Assembly: GCF_003194605.1 (NCBI RefSeq)
Contig: NZ_QHKY01000003.1
Span: 556,430-620,429, forward strand
Source: Nocardioides gilvus
GTDB lineage: Bacteria > Actinomycetota > Actinomycetes > Propionibacteriales > Nocardioidaceae
DNA: 64,000 bases
Direction: 5' to 3'
Below are positions 36,005 through 45,328 of this stretch, piece by piece; the first letter of the stretch is position 1, and each line of letters opens with the position of its first letter. The notes under the pieces were generated by a model. That model was not told where the DNA came from and made no database searches. It saw nothing but the letters and a program-made list of their open reading frames with translations. The position numbers and the translations under genes were made by a program.

Positions 36005-36570
36005 GCGGCGTCCTCGTCTGCGGTCGGGTCCAGGTCGAGGTGCTTGCCCGCGACCTCCTCGAGCTCGGCGAGCTCGTCGAAGAGGACGTACTCCACCGCG
36101 ACGAGTTGGCCCTCGGCGTCGACGAAGGCCAGCAGCGGCAACCCGCCGACCCGGGGGAAGGGCTTGCGCCCGTCGATGTCGCCGTCGAAGTCGCTCACCA
36201 ACGGATAGGTGACGCCCGTCGAGGCGACCAACTCCTCAGCGGCCTTCGACCTGGGGTCCTGGAAGTCGATCCCGAGCACGTCGACCCGGCCCTGGTACTT
36301 CTGGTGGAACTCCTCCAGGATGGGCATCTCGTCGCGGCACGGCTTGCACCACGACGCCCACAGGCTGATCAGTGTCGGGCTGTCGATCTCGGCGAGGTTG
36401 CGCTCAGGTTGGTCGGCGAACCCGGCCAGGGTGAGCTCAGGCATCGGGGCCGGCAGGGTGTCGGCCTTCGGCGCGTCGTCGCTCTCCGAGCAGGCGGTGA
36501 GGGTCAGCAGCAGGCCAACCAAGGCCACCGCCACGACCCGCAACGGTGAGCGGTGCGTACCGATCTTCAT
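36001..36570 (-). CDS. TlpA-family thioredoxin-like lipoprotein
   Basis: 189 residues. A signal peptide ends in the lipobox LTLTACSES, so it is a lipoprotein on the outer face of the membrane. The thioredoxin motif WASWCKPCRDEMP is near residue 80; VGGLPLLAFVDAEG carries the usual cis-Pro region. It probably reduces disulfides of envelope proteins. The ATG overlaps the stop of nth (ATGA). Confidence 0.92.
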   Translation of the reverse strand: MKIGTHRSPLRVVAVALVGLLLTLTACSESDDAPKADTLPAPMPELTLAGFADQPERNLAEIDSPTLISLWASWCKPCRDEMPILEEFHQKYQGRVDVLGIDFQDPRSKAAEELVASTGVTYPLVSDFDGDIDGRKPFPRVGGLPLLAFVDAEGQLVAVEYVLFDELAELEEVAGKHLDLDPTADEDAA

Positions 36571-37313
36571 GCTGGCCCCTGGGTCTTGACGAGAGCAGCG
36601 GCGGCCGTCGGGTCGATCGGCCCCTCGCCGAACGAAGGGCACCACCGCGCGACCGGGCAGGCACCGCAGGCCGGCTTCTTGGCGTGGCACCGGCGGCGAC
36701 CGTGCCAGATGATGCGGTGGGACAGCATCGTCCAGTCGCTCTTGGGGAAGAGCGCCCCGACCGCGTGCTCGACCTTGACCGGATCGGTCTCCTCGGTCCA
36801 GCCGAAGCGACGCACGAGGCGTCCGAAGTGGGTGTCGACGGTGATGCCGGGGACGTCGAAGGCGTTGCCGAGGACCACGTTGGCGGTCTTGCGTCCGACG
36901 CCGGGCAGCGTCACCAGGTCGTCGAGGTTGCCGGGCACCTGTCCCCCGAAGTTGTCGACGATGGCGGCGCTCAGGTTGAGCAGGGCGGTCGTCTTCTGGC
37001 GGAAGAAGCCGAGCGGTCCGACGATCGCCTCGAGATCCTCCCGAGCCGCAGCGGCCATGGCCGCCGGGTCCGGATAGGCACCGAAGAGCCGTGGGCGCAC
37101 CGCGTTGACCCGGCGATCGGTGGTCTGGGCGCTGAGGACGGTGACGACCAACAGCTGGAAGGGGTCGTCGAAGTCGAGCTCGCAGTGGGCCTCCGGGTAG
37201 GTCTCGGCGAGCACCCGGTGAACCTTGCGTGCCCGGCGCACCAAGGAGGTGTCGGGCTTGGGGGGTACGACTGACGCAGGCACGCGGCTCAGCCTACGGT
37301 GGGGGTCCGACAT
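36567..37313 (-). CDS. nth: Endonuclease III
   Basis: DNA glycosylase/AP lyase removing oxidised pyrimidines. It has 248 residues. The helix-hairpin-helix is VTLPGVGRKTANVVLGNAF, with catalytic Lys in GRKTA and Asp in ITVDTHFGRL. The [4Fe-4S] cluster site is C-X6-C-X2-C-X5-C in CHAKKPACGACPVARWC. AGGAAG lies four bases before the chosen ATG; an ATG five codons upstream is possible. First gene of the four-gene operon, divergent from crp. Confidence 0.96.
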   Translation of the reverse strand: MSDPHRRLSRVPASVVPPKPDTSLVRRARKVHRVLAETYPEAHCELDFDDPFQLLVVTVLSAQTTDRRVNAVRPRLFGAYPDPAAMAAAAREDLEAIVGPLGFFRQKTTALLNLSAAIVDNFGGQVPGNLDDLVTLPGVGRKTANVVLGNAFDVPGITVDTHFGRLVRRFGWTEETDPVKVEHAVGALFPKSDWTMLSHRIIWHGRRRCHAKKPACGACPVARWCPSFGEGPIDPTAAAALVKTQGPA

Positions 37314-37420
37314 GTGACTTCCTGCCATGTTTCACACCCAATGTGCGCGTGTGAGGTTGACCACTGGTTAAGATGGACTTGCCTCGGGGGCTCCGGGGAG
37401 GCTTACCGACTGGAGGATCC

Positions 37421-38098
37421 GTGGACAACGACGTGCTCAGGCAAGCACCGCTGTTCAGTGCGCTGGACGACGAGGCGGCTACTGCTCTCAGCAACTCGAT
37501 GGCCGAGAGCAAGATCCGGCGCGGTGACGTCCTCTTCCACGAGGGCGACTCCGGCGACAAGTTGTACATCGTGCTCGACGGCAAGGTGAAGCTCGGACGG
37601 TCCGCCGCTGACGGCCGCGAAAACCTGCTCGCAGTCATGGGCCCCGGCCAGATGTTCGGCGAGCTCTCCCTCTTCGATCCCGGCCCGCGCTCGGCGACCG
37701 TCACCGCGGTGACCGACGTCGCCTTCGCCTCGCTCTCGCACGAGGACCTGCTGCGTTGGCTCGACGGCCGCCCGATGGTGGCCCGCAGCCTGCTGAACCA
37801 GCTTGCTGGCCGTCTGCGCAAGTCCAACGACGTCGTGGCCGACCTGGTCTTCTCCGACGTCCCCGGTCGCGTGGCCAAGGCCCTGCTCGACCTGGCCGAC
37901 CGTTTCGGACGTACGGCCGACGACGGCGTGCACGTGCACCACGACCTCACCCAGGAGGAGTTGGCCCAGCTGGTAGGCGCCTCCCGCGAGACGGTCAACA
38001 AGGCGCTCGCCGACTTCGCCTCGCGTGGCTGGATCCGCCTCGAGCCCCGCTCCGTCGTCATCATGGACATCGAACGTCTGGGAAAGCGCGCGCGCTGA
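37421..38098 (+). CDS. crp: Crp/Fnr-family transcriptional regulator (cAMP receptor protein)
   Basis: 225 residues. The cyclic nucleotide domain contains GDKLYIVLDGKVKLGR and the phosphate-binding cassette FGELSLFDPGPRSATVTA. The DNA-binding HTH is LTQEELAQLVGASRETVNKA. The GTG has GGAGG five bases upstream. Position beside nth matches mycobacterial crp (Rv3676). The promoter region has a clear -10 TAAGAT at 37368-37373 with a leader of about 50 bases. Confidence 0.95.
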   Translation: MDNDVLRQAPLFSALDDEAATALSNSMAESKIRRGDVLFHEGDSGDKLYIVLDGKVKLGRSAADGRENLLAVMGPGQMFGELSLFDPGPRSATVTAVTDVAFASLSHEDLLRWLDGRPMVARSLLNQLAGRLRKSNDVVADLVFSDVPGRVAKALLDLADRFGRTADDGVHVHHDLTQEELAQLVGASRETVNKALADFASRGWIRLEPRSVVIMDIERLGKRAR

Positions 38099-38113
38099 AT
38101 ACTTGATTTTGGT

Positions 38114-38147
38114 GTGAAGGGTGAGGGGTCATTCCCTCGCCCTTCAC
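38114..38147 (+). terminator. Intrinsic terminator of crp
   Basis: GTGAAGGGTGAGGG and CCCTCGCCCTTCAC pair with a single wobble and are followed by GCATTTTC, 15 bases after the crp stop codon. Confidence 0.85.
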
Positions 38148-38187
38148 GCATTTTCAGGCTCGGCGTTCGTCGGCCTGAGACGTCAAA

Positions 38188-38214
38188 CGGCCAGACCCAC
38201 AGAGGGCCTGGCCG
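38188..38214 (-). terminator. Hairpin at the 3' end of the secreted protein gene
   Basis: CGGCCAG and CTGGCCG enclose a 13-base loop, 28 bases past the stop of the minus-strand gene. Confidence 0.6.
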
Positions 38215-38242
38215 TCAACGTACGTCCGCAGCGACAGCTGGT

Positions 38243-39190
38243 TCAGCGCTTGACGCGCAGCGTGACCGTCTTGGTCGACTTCTTGAAGCGCTTGCTGTCA
38301 GCAGGAGTGAAACTGATCTTCACCTTGTAGCGGCCAGGCTTCATCTTGCGCTTGAGTTGGTGGACGACCTTCTTGCCGGCCTTCACCTTGGCGTTCTTGA
38401 GGACCTTGCCGTTGAGCTGGATCTTTACTCGTCCCGAGGCCTGGGTAATGCCCTTGTTCTTCACGGACGCTGTGATCTTGACCGGCTTGGCGCCTGACTT
38501 GTGGGTCTTCTTCGACAACTTGGCGATGATCGAGGTCTTGAGCGCCGGTGCCGGCGCAGGGGCAGGGGCAGGTGCGGGAACCGGGAGTCGCGGTGAGGTG
38601 GCGGTACCGGTGTTCGACGAGGCAACCGGCGCCGAGAAGGCTGTCACATCGTCGATGAGCCCCCCGGGGGCACTGTCGACGAAGTACAGGTCAGCGCCAG
38701 AGGTGTTGAGCCCGGCCCACAGCACGTCGACGTGCACGGTCACGCTGGCGGGAGAACCGATGCACGTGCGCGGGATACTAAGAGTCAACGAACCGTTGAC
38801 CCCCAAGGACTCTCGGGTTCCGATGCTCGAGCAGGTGATCCTCTCGCCTGCATCCTGGACGACGGCAAGACCCTCATCCTTCCCCCACAGGGCGGCGTAA
38901 TCCGCGACGCCGTCACCGGTGGTGTCGATCTCCGCCCGGGCGATGTTCCAACTTTCGTCCACCAGGAAACTGAACCGGGACACAATCTCGAGATCCCTCG
39001 TGCCATGGTCGATGTCGATGCGGGTCAGATCGATGTCGTACTCGCCATATTCCATCCGGTCATTGACCAAGACGATCGCGTCGCCCGTGGGGTCGTATAC
39101 CGCGCCGGTGGCCGCGAGAGCAGACGTCCCGACGAGAGTGAAGCTGGCCCCCAGGGCCACCGCACCCACTACTGATTTGCTGAACTTCAT
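38243..39190 (-). CDS. Secreted protein with C-terminal lysine-rich Ig-like domain
   Basis: 315 residues. A signal peptide (SVVGAVALGASFTLVGTSALA, cleaved after ALA) precedes a beta-rich domain with calcium-like or structural acidic loops (IDTTGDGVADYAAL). A proline-alanine linker (PVPAPAPAPAPAPAL) follows, then a lysine-rich Ig-like module (KVKAGKKVVHQLKRKMKPG). Two cysteines (RITCSSIG, PRTCIGSP) may form a disulfide. Substrate or partner unknown. Two ATG codons occur in tandem; the second has the better GGGAAA spacing. Confidence 0.75.
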   Translation of the reverse strand: MKFSKSVVGAVALGASFTLVGTSALAATGAVYDPTGDAIVLVNDRMEYGEYDIDLTRIDIDHGTRDLEIVSRFSFLVDESWNIARAEIDTTGDGVADYAALWGKDEGLAVVQDAGERITCSSIGTRESLGVNGSLTLSIPRTCIGSPASVTVHVDVLWAGLNTSGADLYFVDSAPGGLIDDVTAFSAPVASSNTGTATSPRLPVPAPAPAPAPAPALKTSIIAKLSKKTHKSGAKPVKITASVKNKGITQASGRVKIQLNGKVLKNAKVKAGKKVVHQLKRKMKPGRYKVKISFTPADSKRFKKSTKTVTLRVKR

Positions 39191-39423
39191 CATTTTCCCG
39201 TCCACGAGGGCGCGCCGATTCGAGCGTGCCATGACGTCGACCACGTCCCACCGGAGGTTCCGGGGCCGCAGTGACACCTGCAGTGAAACAGCCACCGGAC
39301 ACCCATGACGCCAAGACAGAGAAACTCGTCGCCCGCGCCACACCGCCGCAACGGCTGCATCTCCGACGTACCAAGTCCCCCAAACTCCAAGAAACGGCCT
39401 ACGGACTCTGCCACGATCACCTC

Positions 39424-40350
39424 GTGAAACTGTTCGGACATGCTCGCGAGGTGGTCGGCAAGGCGAAGGACGTCGTTGCCGAGTACGACGCGCAGAGCCC
39501 CCACACCGCTGGCCAGGTGCGTCAGGCGATCGGCGGACTGCTCATCGCCGACGGTCTCGTCGGGCTGGAGAACCCCCTCGGTGGCAGGTCACGCCCAGGG
39601 ATCTTCGGTCACCTCTTCCAGGCGCTCTTCGGGCTCATCTTCGTGGTGGTGGGCGTCTTCGTGTTCTCCATGACCAGCGCCGACGGTGACGCCACCACGA
39701 CCGGCACCATCACCGACGTGCGCACCCACACCGGCGACGACAGCACGACGTGCTCACTGAGGGCCGAGTTCTGGGTCGACGACATCCCGTACCGAGCCGG
39801 GACCACCCACAGCTCCAGCAGCTTCTGTTCTGAGAACGTCGGCGGCACCGTTGACATCCGTTACGACTCCGCCAACCCTGCCGACGCAGACATCGACGAG
39901 GGATCGATGCTCTGGTTCGTCCTGGTCTTCCCCGCGGCCGGGTTGCTGGTGATGCTTCCGTCACTGATCGGTCTGGCCTTCTCCGCGGCCGCGATCTTCT
40001 TCGGCTGGCGCCTCCTGCGCAGCGGACGCGCGATGTCGGCCGCCAACCCGCCGACCTCCACCGACCAAGGCATCGTGGCCGAGGCGAAGGAGAAGTTCAT
40101 CGAGGTGGTCGCCACCGTTCGCGGCGGCAGCTCGACCCGTTCCGCGGCGACCTCCTCGAGAGCCATCGCCCAGTCCCTTGGGCTCATCGCGGCCCCCGCC
40201 ACGCCCCAGGTCCCGACCGGCCCCCCGGTGGCTCCGGCAGCCATCGCAGCCGGGTGGTACCGCACCGCCGACGGCGCTTCCGAGCGCTGGCACGACGGGA
40301 TCAACTGGACCACCCACGTACGCCCGTACGCACCACCGCCGCACCACTGA
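39424..40350 (+). CDS. Membrane protein with DUF3592-like and C-terminal DUF2510 domains
   Basis: 308 residues. A hydrophobic helix (LFQALFGLIFVVVGVFVFSM) leads to an extracytoplasmic DUF3592-like domain (TGTITDVRTHTGDD to VDIRYDSANPADADID) with two cysteines. A second membrane pair follows (MLWFVLVFPAAGLLVMLP, LIGLAFSAAAIFFGWRLL). The C terminus ends in a DUF2510 motif AGWYRTADGASERWHDGINW. The function is unknown. The GTG start is tentative. Confidence 0.65.
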   Translation: MKLFGHAREVVGKAKDVVAEYDAQSPHTAGQVRQAIGGLLIADGLVGLENPLGGRSRPGIFGHLFQALFGLIFVVVGVFVFSMTSADGDATTTGTITDVRTHTGDDSTTCSLRAEFWVDDIPYRAGTTHSSSSFCSENVGGTVDIRYDSANPADADIDEGSMLWFVLVFPAAGLLVMLPSLIGLAFSAAAIFFGWRLLRSGRAMSAANPPTSTDQGIVAEAKEKFIEVVATVRGGSSTRSAATSSRAIAQSLGLIAAPATPQVPTGPPVAPAAIAAGWYRTADGASERWHDGINWTTHVRPYAPPPHH

Positions 40351-40487
40351 CGTACGCCGCTCGGCCCGCGTCGCGGGGTCCGTGAGAAATAGTTGCGGCC
40401 CGGTGACACCCGTACACCCCTCCCCGGACGTCTGACAGGGAGAAGGCAGCCGCCCCGGCCGCCGATGACGGCCACACAGGAGAGGGG

Positions 40488-40991
40488 GTGGGCATGCTCA
40501 CCGCGGACGAGAGCGGCTTCAACGAATTCGTGGCAGCCCGTGGACCGGCGTTGCAACGCGTCGCCTACCTGCTCTGCGGCGATCACCACCACGCCCAGGA
40601 CCTCGTCCAGTCCGCGCTCCTGCAGGCAGCACGCCACTGGGAACGGATCCACACCTCACCCGAGGCCTACGTACGCCGCTCCATCTTCACCGCCAACGTC
40701 TCCCGGTGGCGCCGCAGACGCTTCGACGAACACGAACTGATCGGCGACCGGGCCTCTGCCGCACACCCGGACCCTGCCCTGCGGATGACGCTGATCGAGG
40801 CCCTGGACCAGCTCACCACCCGACAGCGCGCCGTACTCGTCCTGCGCTACTACGAAGACCTCACCGAGACGGCCACGGCCCAGACCCTCGCGATCTCCGT
40901 CAACACCGTGAAGTCCACCCATCGTCGCGCCCTCGCCCGCCTGCGGGAGTGCGCCCCCGAACTCTCCGAGCTGATCGGGAGGACGTCATGA
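40488..40991 (+). CDS. SigE-family ECF RNA polymerase sigma factor
   Basis: 167 residues. Region 2 reads LQRVAYLLCGDHHHAQDLVQ and the region 4 helix-turn-helix reads YYEDLTETATAQTLAISVNT then VKSTHRRALARLR. It belongs to the small actinobacterial SigE family. Upstream, GTGACACCCGTACACCCCTC at about 40402-40421 and CGTCTGAC at 40428-40435 resemble ECF promoters of this group, so autoregulation is possible (inference). The next gene starts inside its last codons. Confidence 0.92.
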   Translation: MGMLTADESGFNEFVAARGPALQRVAYLLCGDHHHAQDLVQSALLQAARHWERIHTSPEAYVRRSIFTANVSRWRRRRFDEHELIGDRASAAHPDPALRMTLIEALDQLTTRQRAVLVLRYYEDLTETATAQTLAISVNTVKSTHRRALARLRECAPELSELIGRTS

Positions 40992-43708
40992 CCGACCGCG
41001 ACACCCTGCTGATGCGCGAACTGCGCGACACCTTCGACACGCTCGCCAGCGCCTACACCCCCGTACGCCTGCCCGACGACCTCTGGACGAGCGCACGCGC
41101 CCAACGACGTACGGACCGGGTCCGGGTGCTCGCGGCCGTCGCCGTCGTCATTGCGCTGCTCGGCGGGCTGGTCGCCGTCCAGCAGGGCTCCGGCGCGCTG
41201 CTCCCCGCGAAAACATCCGAAAGCGGTGCGTTGCCGAAGAACGTGTACGTCCCCAGCGCCGAGGAGGTTGCCGACCTCATGGCGCGCGACCCGCGCGCGA
41301 CCCGCAACTACGAGGGCGGACGGGCCGCGATCGCCACCCTCACCGCGGCGGGCGAGATCCTCCTGGTCAGCGCAACCACCGGGGAGCACCACATCATCTC
41401 CGAGCTGGACGTCGACCTCATCCACGGATCGGGCGGGAACCTCCCTCTCGCGCTGTCTCCGGACGGGCGGAAACTGGCCTACGCCTACCGGGAGCGTTCC
41501 GACGACAGCGTCGAGGAGGAGACCGGGGTGGGAGTCATCGACCTGCTCGAGAGCGGGCTGGGCGGCGTGATGCTGCCGCTGGCCGCACCGGACGGTCTGT
41601 CGATCGAGATCGACGATCTCGCCTGGTCGCCCGACTCCTCCCACGTGGCTTGGCTGGGATCCAGGTACGTCCCCGGCCAGGGTCCGATCGAGTACGACAC
41701 GAAGTGGCTCGGGAGCGGCGACGTCAACCTCGACGGGGCACGTCAGTGGTCCCTCGAGACCGAGAGGGGGACCTGGCCCAGCGAGATCGTGGTGGATGAC
41801 CGCGGTCGAGGGTTCGTGATCGGCGACGAGGCATGGCCCTTCGGTGAAGACCCTGACCTCAGCGCCATCCCCGCAGACTCCGGGCGCGCTTTCCCCGTGG
41901 ACGAGGACTGGCACACCACCAACGATCGCGGAGCGACGCTGACCGCCGACCGGCGGACGCTGCTCCTGGGAGGACCCAACGCCACAGGCGGCAAACGTGG
42001 AGCGACCACCACGCACCTCGAGGTGGATCTCGCCTCCCCCGACCTGACCTCGACCCGCACCGATTGGCCCATGGACAGCGAAAGTGGCGGTACCTACCTG
42101 GAGATGCTGGGCGAGACCCCGGACGGTTCGGTCGTGGCCACCCAGAACTTCACGCCGACCTCCATCGAGGCGGTCACTCCCGACGGCGACTTCCGGCGAC
42201 TCACCACCATTCATGGGTTCACCGAAGTTTCGCTGACCGTGGCAACGGACCTGGCGGACGCTGATCCCGTCCGCTTCGCCGCTCCGGCGTGGGCGCCACG
42301 ACCGCCGTTGTGGCCACTCGTCGGTGTCCTCGTGCTGGTGCTCGCGGCGCTCGCGGTCGTCGTACGCCGGCGGCGGCACCGCCCCGAAGGACGCACCGAG
42401 ACCCGCACTGGCAGCGGGGCCCGAGAGGTCGTGGCCTGGACGGTGGTCCTGCTCGTCCTCCTCGGTGCACTCACCCACGTCAGCCGTCCATGGCCGAGCA
42501 CCACGAGCGTGCGCTCGGCCGCCGGGTCGGTGCCGACGACCGTCCATCTCCCTCCGGACTACCTGAGCCTCTACGACGTGGAGCCCTCGAACCTGGACGT
42601 CGGCCGGATCGGTGCACTGGCCCAGAGCAGCGGACAGCCCGCGGTCCTGGTCGGCGCTGAGGACGGTCACCACCGGGCCGTTGCCCTCGACGGGCAACTG
42701 GACGACCACGGGCGGATGTCGCCCAGCACCACGGTGTTGAGTCCGGACGGCACACGTCTCGTCTGGGTCTTCAATGACGACGAGGACTTCATCGAGACGG
42801 CGCAAGGCCTCCGGATCGCCGATCTGGGCACCGGGGAGGTCGAGGACGTCAGGATCGCAGGCGAGGACGACAAACCCCTCCGCGTCGACGAGATCGTCTG
42901 GTCGCCGTCGGGCACCCACGTGGCATGGCTGGGAACCGGACCCCTGGTCAAGAAGAATTCGAGGGGCGAAAAGAACCGCAGATCCCAGGAAGTCGGAGTG
43001 GTGACTCTTGCCGGTTCTGGGAGCCAGGGCCTGGCGGCCACCCAGTGGAGACTCACCGACTCGGCCCGTTCGAGCGCAGCAATCGGTGTCGATGACGCCG
43101 GCCGCGCACGGGTGCTGGCCGGACGGCGACTGTGGACCCTTCCCGAGCCCTCACGGGCTGGCGGAGGGCCCACTTCGCGCCAGGTCGCTGGTGGCGGGCA
43201 GTCGTGGACCGGGGCCGCGATCTCCCCCGACGGCCGGCAGTTCGTCACCGGGCTCAACCACGGGGAGGGCGACGAGTACGTCTCCGGTCTGATGACCCTC
43301 GACCTCACCGCACCCGACAGCCGGATGGTCACCCATCCGTGGCGCGACCTCCCGCTCGGTGCCGCCAGCAGAGTCCTGGGCTGGACACCCGAGGGCGACG
43401 TGGTCGTCACCCACCACCTCGTGGACCTGGGAGGACAGTGGAGCGACCAACAGGTCTCCGTGGTCACCGACTCCGGGACCGCGACGCCGCTGACCGGGAT
43501 CGACGCGACACACATGACGGTATCCGTGGCGAGCGACCTGGCTTCGAACCCCATGGAGTTTCCCGAGCCGATCTGGCCCCGCAGCGACGAGCGGTGGTGG
43601 GCTCTCGCCCTCCTCGGAGTCGCGGCTCTGGGCGCTGCCCTGATGCTGGGCCAAACGGTACGGCGTCGGACACCCCGCGGGAACCGAAACACGGCGCCCC
43701 GCGTCTGA
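40988..43708 (+). CDS. Giant duplicated membrane beta-propeller protein coupled to a sigma factor
   Basis: 906 residues with an internally duplicated plan. TM1 (about 45-65) leads to a propeller-like domain 80-435 with blades such as LALSPDGRKLAYAYRERSDD and LAWSPDSSHVAWLGSRY. TM2 (437-458) and TM3 (479-498) form a hairpin, then a second domain 505-865 with TVLSPDGTRLVWVFNDDED and IVWSPSGTHVAWLGTGP, then TM4 (868-890). The two propellers would both face outward. The gene overlaps the sigma factor stop (ATGA). The N-terminal cytoplasmic 40 residues (LMRELRDTFDTLASAYTPVR) may bind the sigma factor, so an anti-sigma role is inferred. Confidence 0.8.
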   Translation: MTDRDTLLMRELRDTFDTLASAYTPVRLPDDLWTSARAQRRTDRVRVLAAVAVVIALLGGLVAVQQGSGALLPAKTSESGALPKNVYVPSAEEVADLMARDPRATRNYEGGRAAIATLTAAGEILLVSATTGEHHIISELDVDLIHGSGGNLPLALSPDGRKLAYAYRERSDDSVEEETGVGVIDLLESGLGGVMLPLAAPDGLSIEIDDLAWSPDSSHVAWLGSRYVPGQGPIEYDTKWLGSGDVNLDGARQWSLETERGTWPSEIVVDDRGRGFVIGDEAWPFGEDPDLSAIPADSGRAFPVDEDWHTTNDRGATLTADRRTLLLGGPNATGGKRGATTTHLEVDLASPDLTSTRTDWPMDSESGGTYLEMLGETPDGSVVATQNFTPTSIEAVTPDGDFRRLTTIHGFTEVSLTVATDLADADPVRFAAPAWAPRPPLWPLVGVLVLVLAALAVVVRRRRHRPEGRTETRTGSGAREVVAWTVVLLVLLGALTHVSRPWPSTTSVRSAAGSVPTTVHLPPDYLSLYDVEPSNLDVGRIGALAQSSGQPAVLVGAEDGHHRAVALDGQLDDHGRMSPSTTVLSPDGTRLVWVFNDDEDFIETAQGLRIADLGTGEVEDVRIAGEDDKPLRVDEIVWSPSGTHVAWLGTGPLVKKNSRGEKNRRSQEVGVVTLAGSGSQGLAATQWRLTDSARSSAAIGVDDAGRARVLAGRRLWTLPEPSRAGGGPTSRQVAGGGQSWTGAAISPDGRQFVTGLNHGEGDEYVSGLMTLDLTAPDSRMVTHPWRDLPLGAASRVLGWTPEGDVVVTHHLVDLGGQWSDQQVSVVTDSGTATPLTGIDATHMTVSVASDLASNPMEFPEPIWPRSDERWWALALLGVAALGAALMLGQTVRRRTPRGNRNTAPRV

Positions 43709-43760
43709 ACGTACGCCGGCCCGGACTCCACGGGGGAGGTCCGGGCCGGCGTACGTTCAG
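43705..43760. terminator. Bidirectional terminator with 22-bp perfect stem
   Basis: 22-base arms are perfectly complementary around a 12-base loop. The left arm begins at the stop codon of the propeller gene with CTGAACGTACG, and the right ends 17 bases before the stop of the convergent CoA-transferase gene. No T-run is needed with such a stem. Confidence 0.8.
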
Positions 43761-43777
43761 GTGGGTGCGGCAGTGAG

Positions 43778-45286
43778 TCACATGTGACCGGTGTCGAGGT
43801 ACCTCTGGTGCCAACTCAACGCCTCGTTGAGCAGGTGCGGGGTGTGCAACGCGTTCGGTCGCGCCGCCGCGGCCCGGTCGACGTAGTCGCGCAGGGCGTC
43901 GCGGTAGTCGGGGTGCGCGGTGTTGTTGATGATCACTTCGGCGCGCTTGCGGGGCGACAGGCCGCGCAGGTCGGCGAGACCCTGCTCGGTGACGATCACC
44001 ATCACGTCGTGTTCGGTGTGGTCGACGTGGCTCACCATCGGCACGATCGAGGAGATCGCGCCGCCCTTCGCCGTCGACGGGGAGACGAAGAAGTTGAGGT
44101 AGGCGTTGCGGGCGAAGTCACCCGATCCGCCGATGCCGTTCATGATCGCCGAGCCCATCACGTGGGTGGAGTTGACGTTGCCGTAGAGGTCGGCCTCGAT
44201 CATCCCGTTCATGCAGATCAGGCCCAGGCGTCGGATCAGCTCCGGGTGGTTGGAGATTTCCTCGCTGCGCAGCAGGATCTTGCCCTTGTAGTCGTCGATC
44301 CTCTCCATGAAGCGCTTGACTCCCGCGTCGGAGAGACCGAAAGAAGTCGCCGAGGCGAAGTCCAGCGTGCCGTCGTCGAGGAGGTCGAGCATGCCGTCCT
44401 GGATCACCTCGGTGAATGCGGCGAGACCCTTGAAGGTGCTGCGGCTGAGCCCGGCGAGCACGGCGTTGGCGACGTTGCCGACGCCGGACTGGATCGGCAG
44501 CAGGTCCCTGGGCATCCGGTCGGCGGCGACTTCGGCCTGCAGGAAGTCGACGAGGTGCTCCGCGATCTGGATCGAGGTCTCGTCCAGCGGAGCGAATGCG
44601 GCGTTGCGGTCCGGCGCGTTGGTCTCCACCACCGCGACCACCTTGCGCGGGTCGACGCGCAGGTACTCGTCGCCGATCCGCTGGGTGGGGTCGGTCAACT
44701 GGATCGGCTGGCGGTAGGGCGGCAGCGCGGTGCCGTAGTAGACGTCGTGGAAACCCTCGAACTCGCGCGGCTGCCAGTGGTTGACCTCAAGGATCACCTT
44801 GTCGGCCTGGTCGAGCCACGTCTTGTTGTTGCCGACCGACGAGCTCGGCACCAACCGCCCGTCGGGGAGGATCGCGGTCACCTCGACCACGGCGATGTCG
44901 AGGTTGCCGTAGAAGCCGAACCACATGTGCTGCGCGGAATGGCTCAGGTGGATGTCGAGGTACTCCACCTCGCCCGAGTTGATCTCCCGGCGCAGCGTCG
45001 GGTCGGAGTTGTAGGGCAGACGCCGCGAGATCGCGTGGGCCTCGGCGAGCACCCCGTCGGCGTCGGGCGCAGTCGAGGCACCGGTCCACAGGTCGACGCG
45101 GAACTCCTCGCCGCGGGCCCGCGCCTCACGTACGCGCTCGGCCAGCGCCCCGGGCATGGCCTTGGGGTAGCCGGCGCCGGTGAATCCACTCATCCCGACC
45201 CGGTCCCCCGGGCGGATGTGGGTCACGGCCTCCTCGGCGGTCACGACCTTGGCGGCGAGCGTGGGACAGGCGATCCTGGCATTCAC
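43778..45286 (-). CDS. Acetyl-CoA hydrolase/transferase family protein
   Basis: 502 residues of the succinyl-CoA:acetate CoA-transferase type. IQSGVGNVANAVLAGLSRS near residue 268, GFTGAGYPKAMPGAL near the N terminus and the C-terminal IVTEQGLADLRGLSPRKRA are family hallmarks. It interconverts acetate and acyl-CoA, which complements acs elsewhere in the window. The GTG start has no clear ribosome-binding site. It is separated from the MBL gene by 42 bp. Confidence 0.9.
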   Translation of the reverse strand: MNARIACPTLAAKVVTAEEAVTHIRPGDRVGMSGFTGAGYPKAMPGALAERVREARARGEEFRVDLWTGASTAPDADGVLAEAHAISRRLPYNSDPTLRREINSGEVEYLDIHLSHSAQHMWFGFYGNLDIAVVEVTAILPDGRLVPSSSVGNNKTWLDQADKVILEVNHWQPREFEGFHDVYYGTALPPYRQPIQLTDPTQRIGDEYLRVDPRKVVAVVETNAPDRNAAFAPLDETSIQIAEHLVDFLQAEVAADRMPRDLLPIQSGVGNVANAVLAGLSRSTFKGLAAFTEVIQDGMLDLLDDGTLDFASATSFGLSDAGVKRFMERIDDYKGKILLRSEEISNHPELIRRLGLICMNGMIEADLYGNVNSTHVMGSAIMNGIGGSGDFARNAYLNFFVSPSTAKGGAISSIVPMVSHVDHTEHDVMVIVTEQGLADLRGLSPRKRAEVIINNTAHPDYRDALRDYVDRAAAARPNALHTPHLLNEALSWHQRYLDTGHM

Positions 45287-45328
45287 CCGACGATCATCGC
45301 ATCCGGCGGAGGGCTTCGCCCTTCGTGG

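Noticed and set aside
37314..37345. TGTGA and TCACA upstream of crp as a Crp site
   Set aside because: The half-sites are 14 bases apart rather than six, so the match is not credible.
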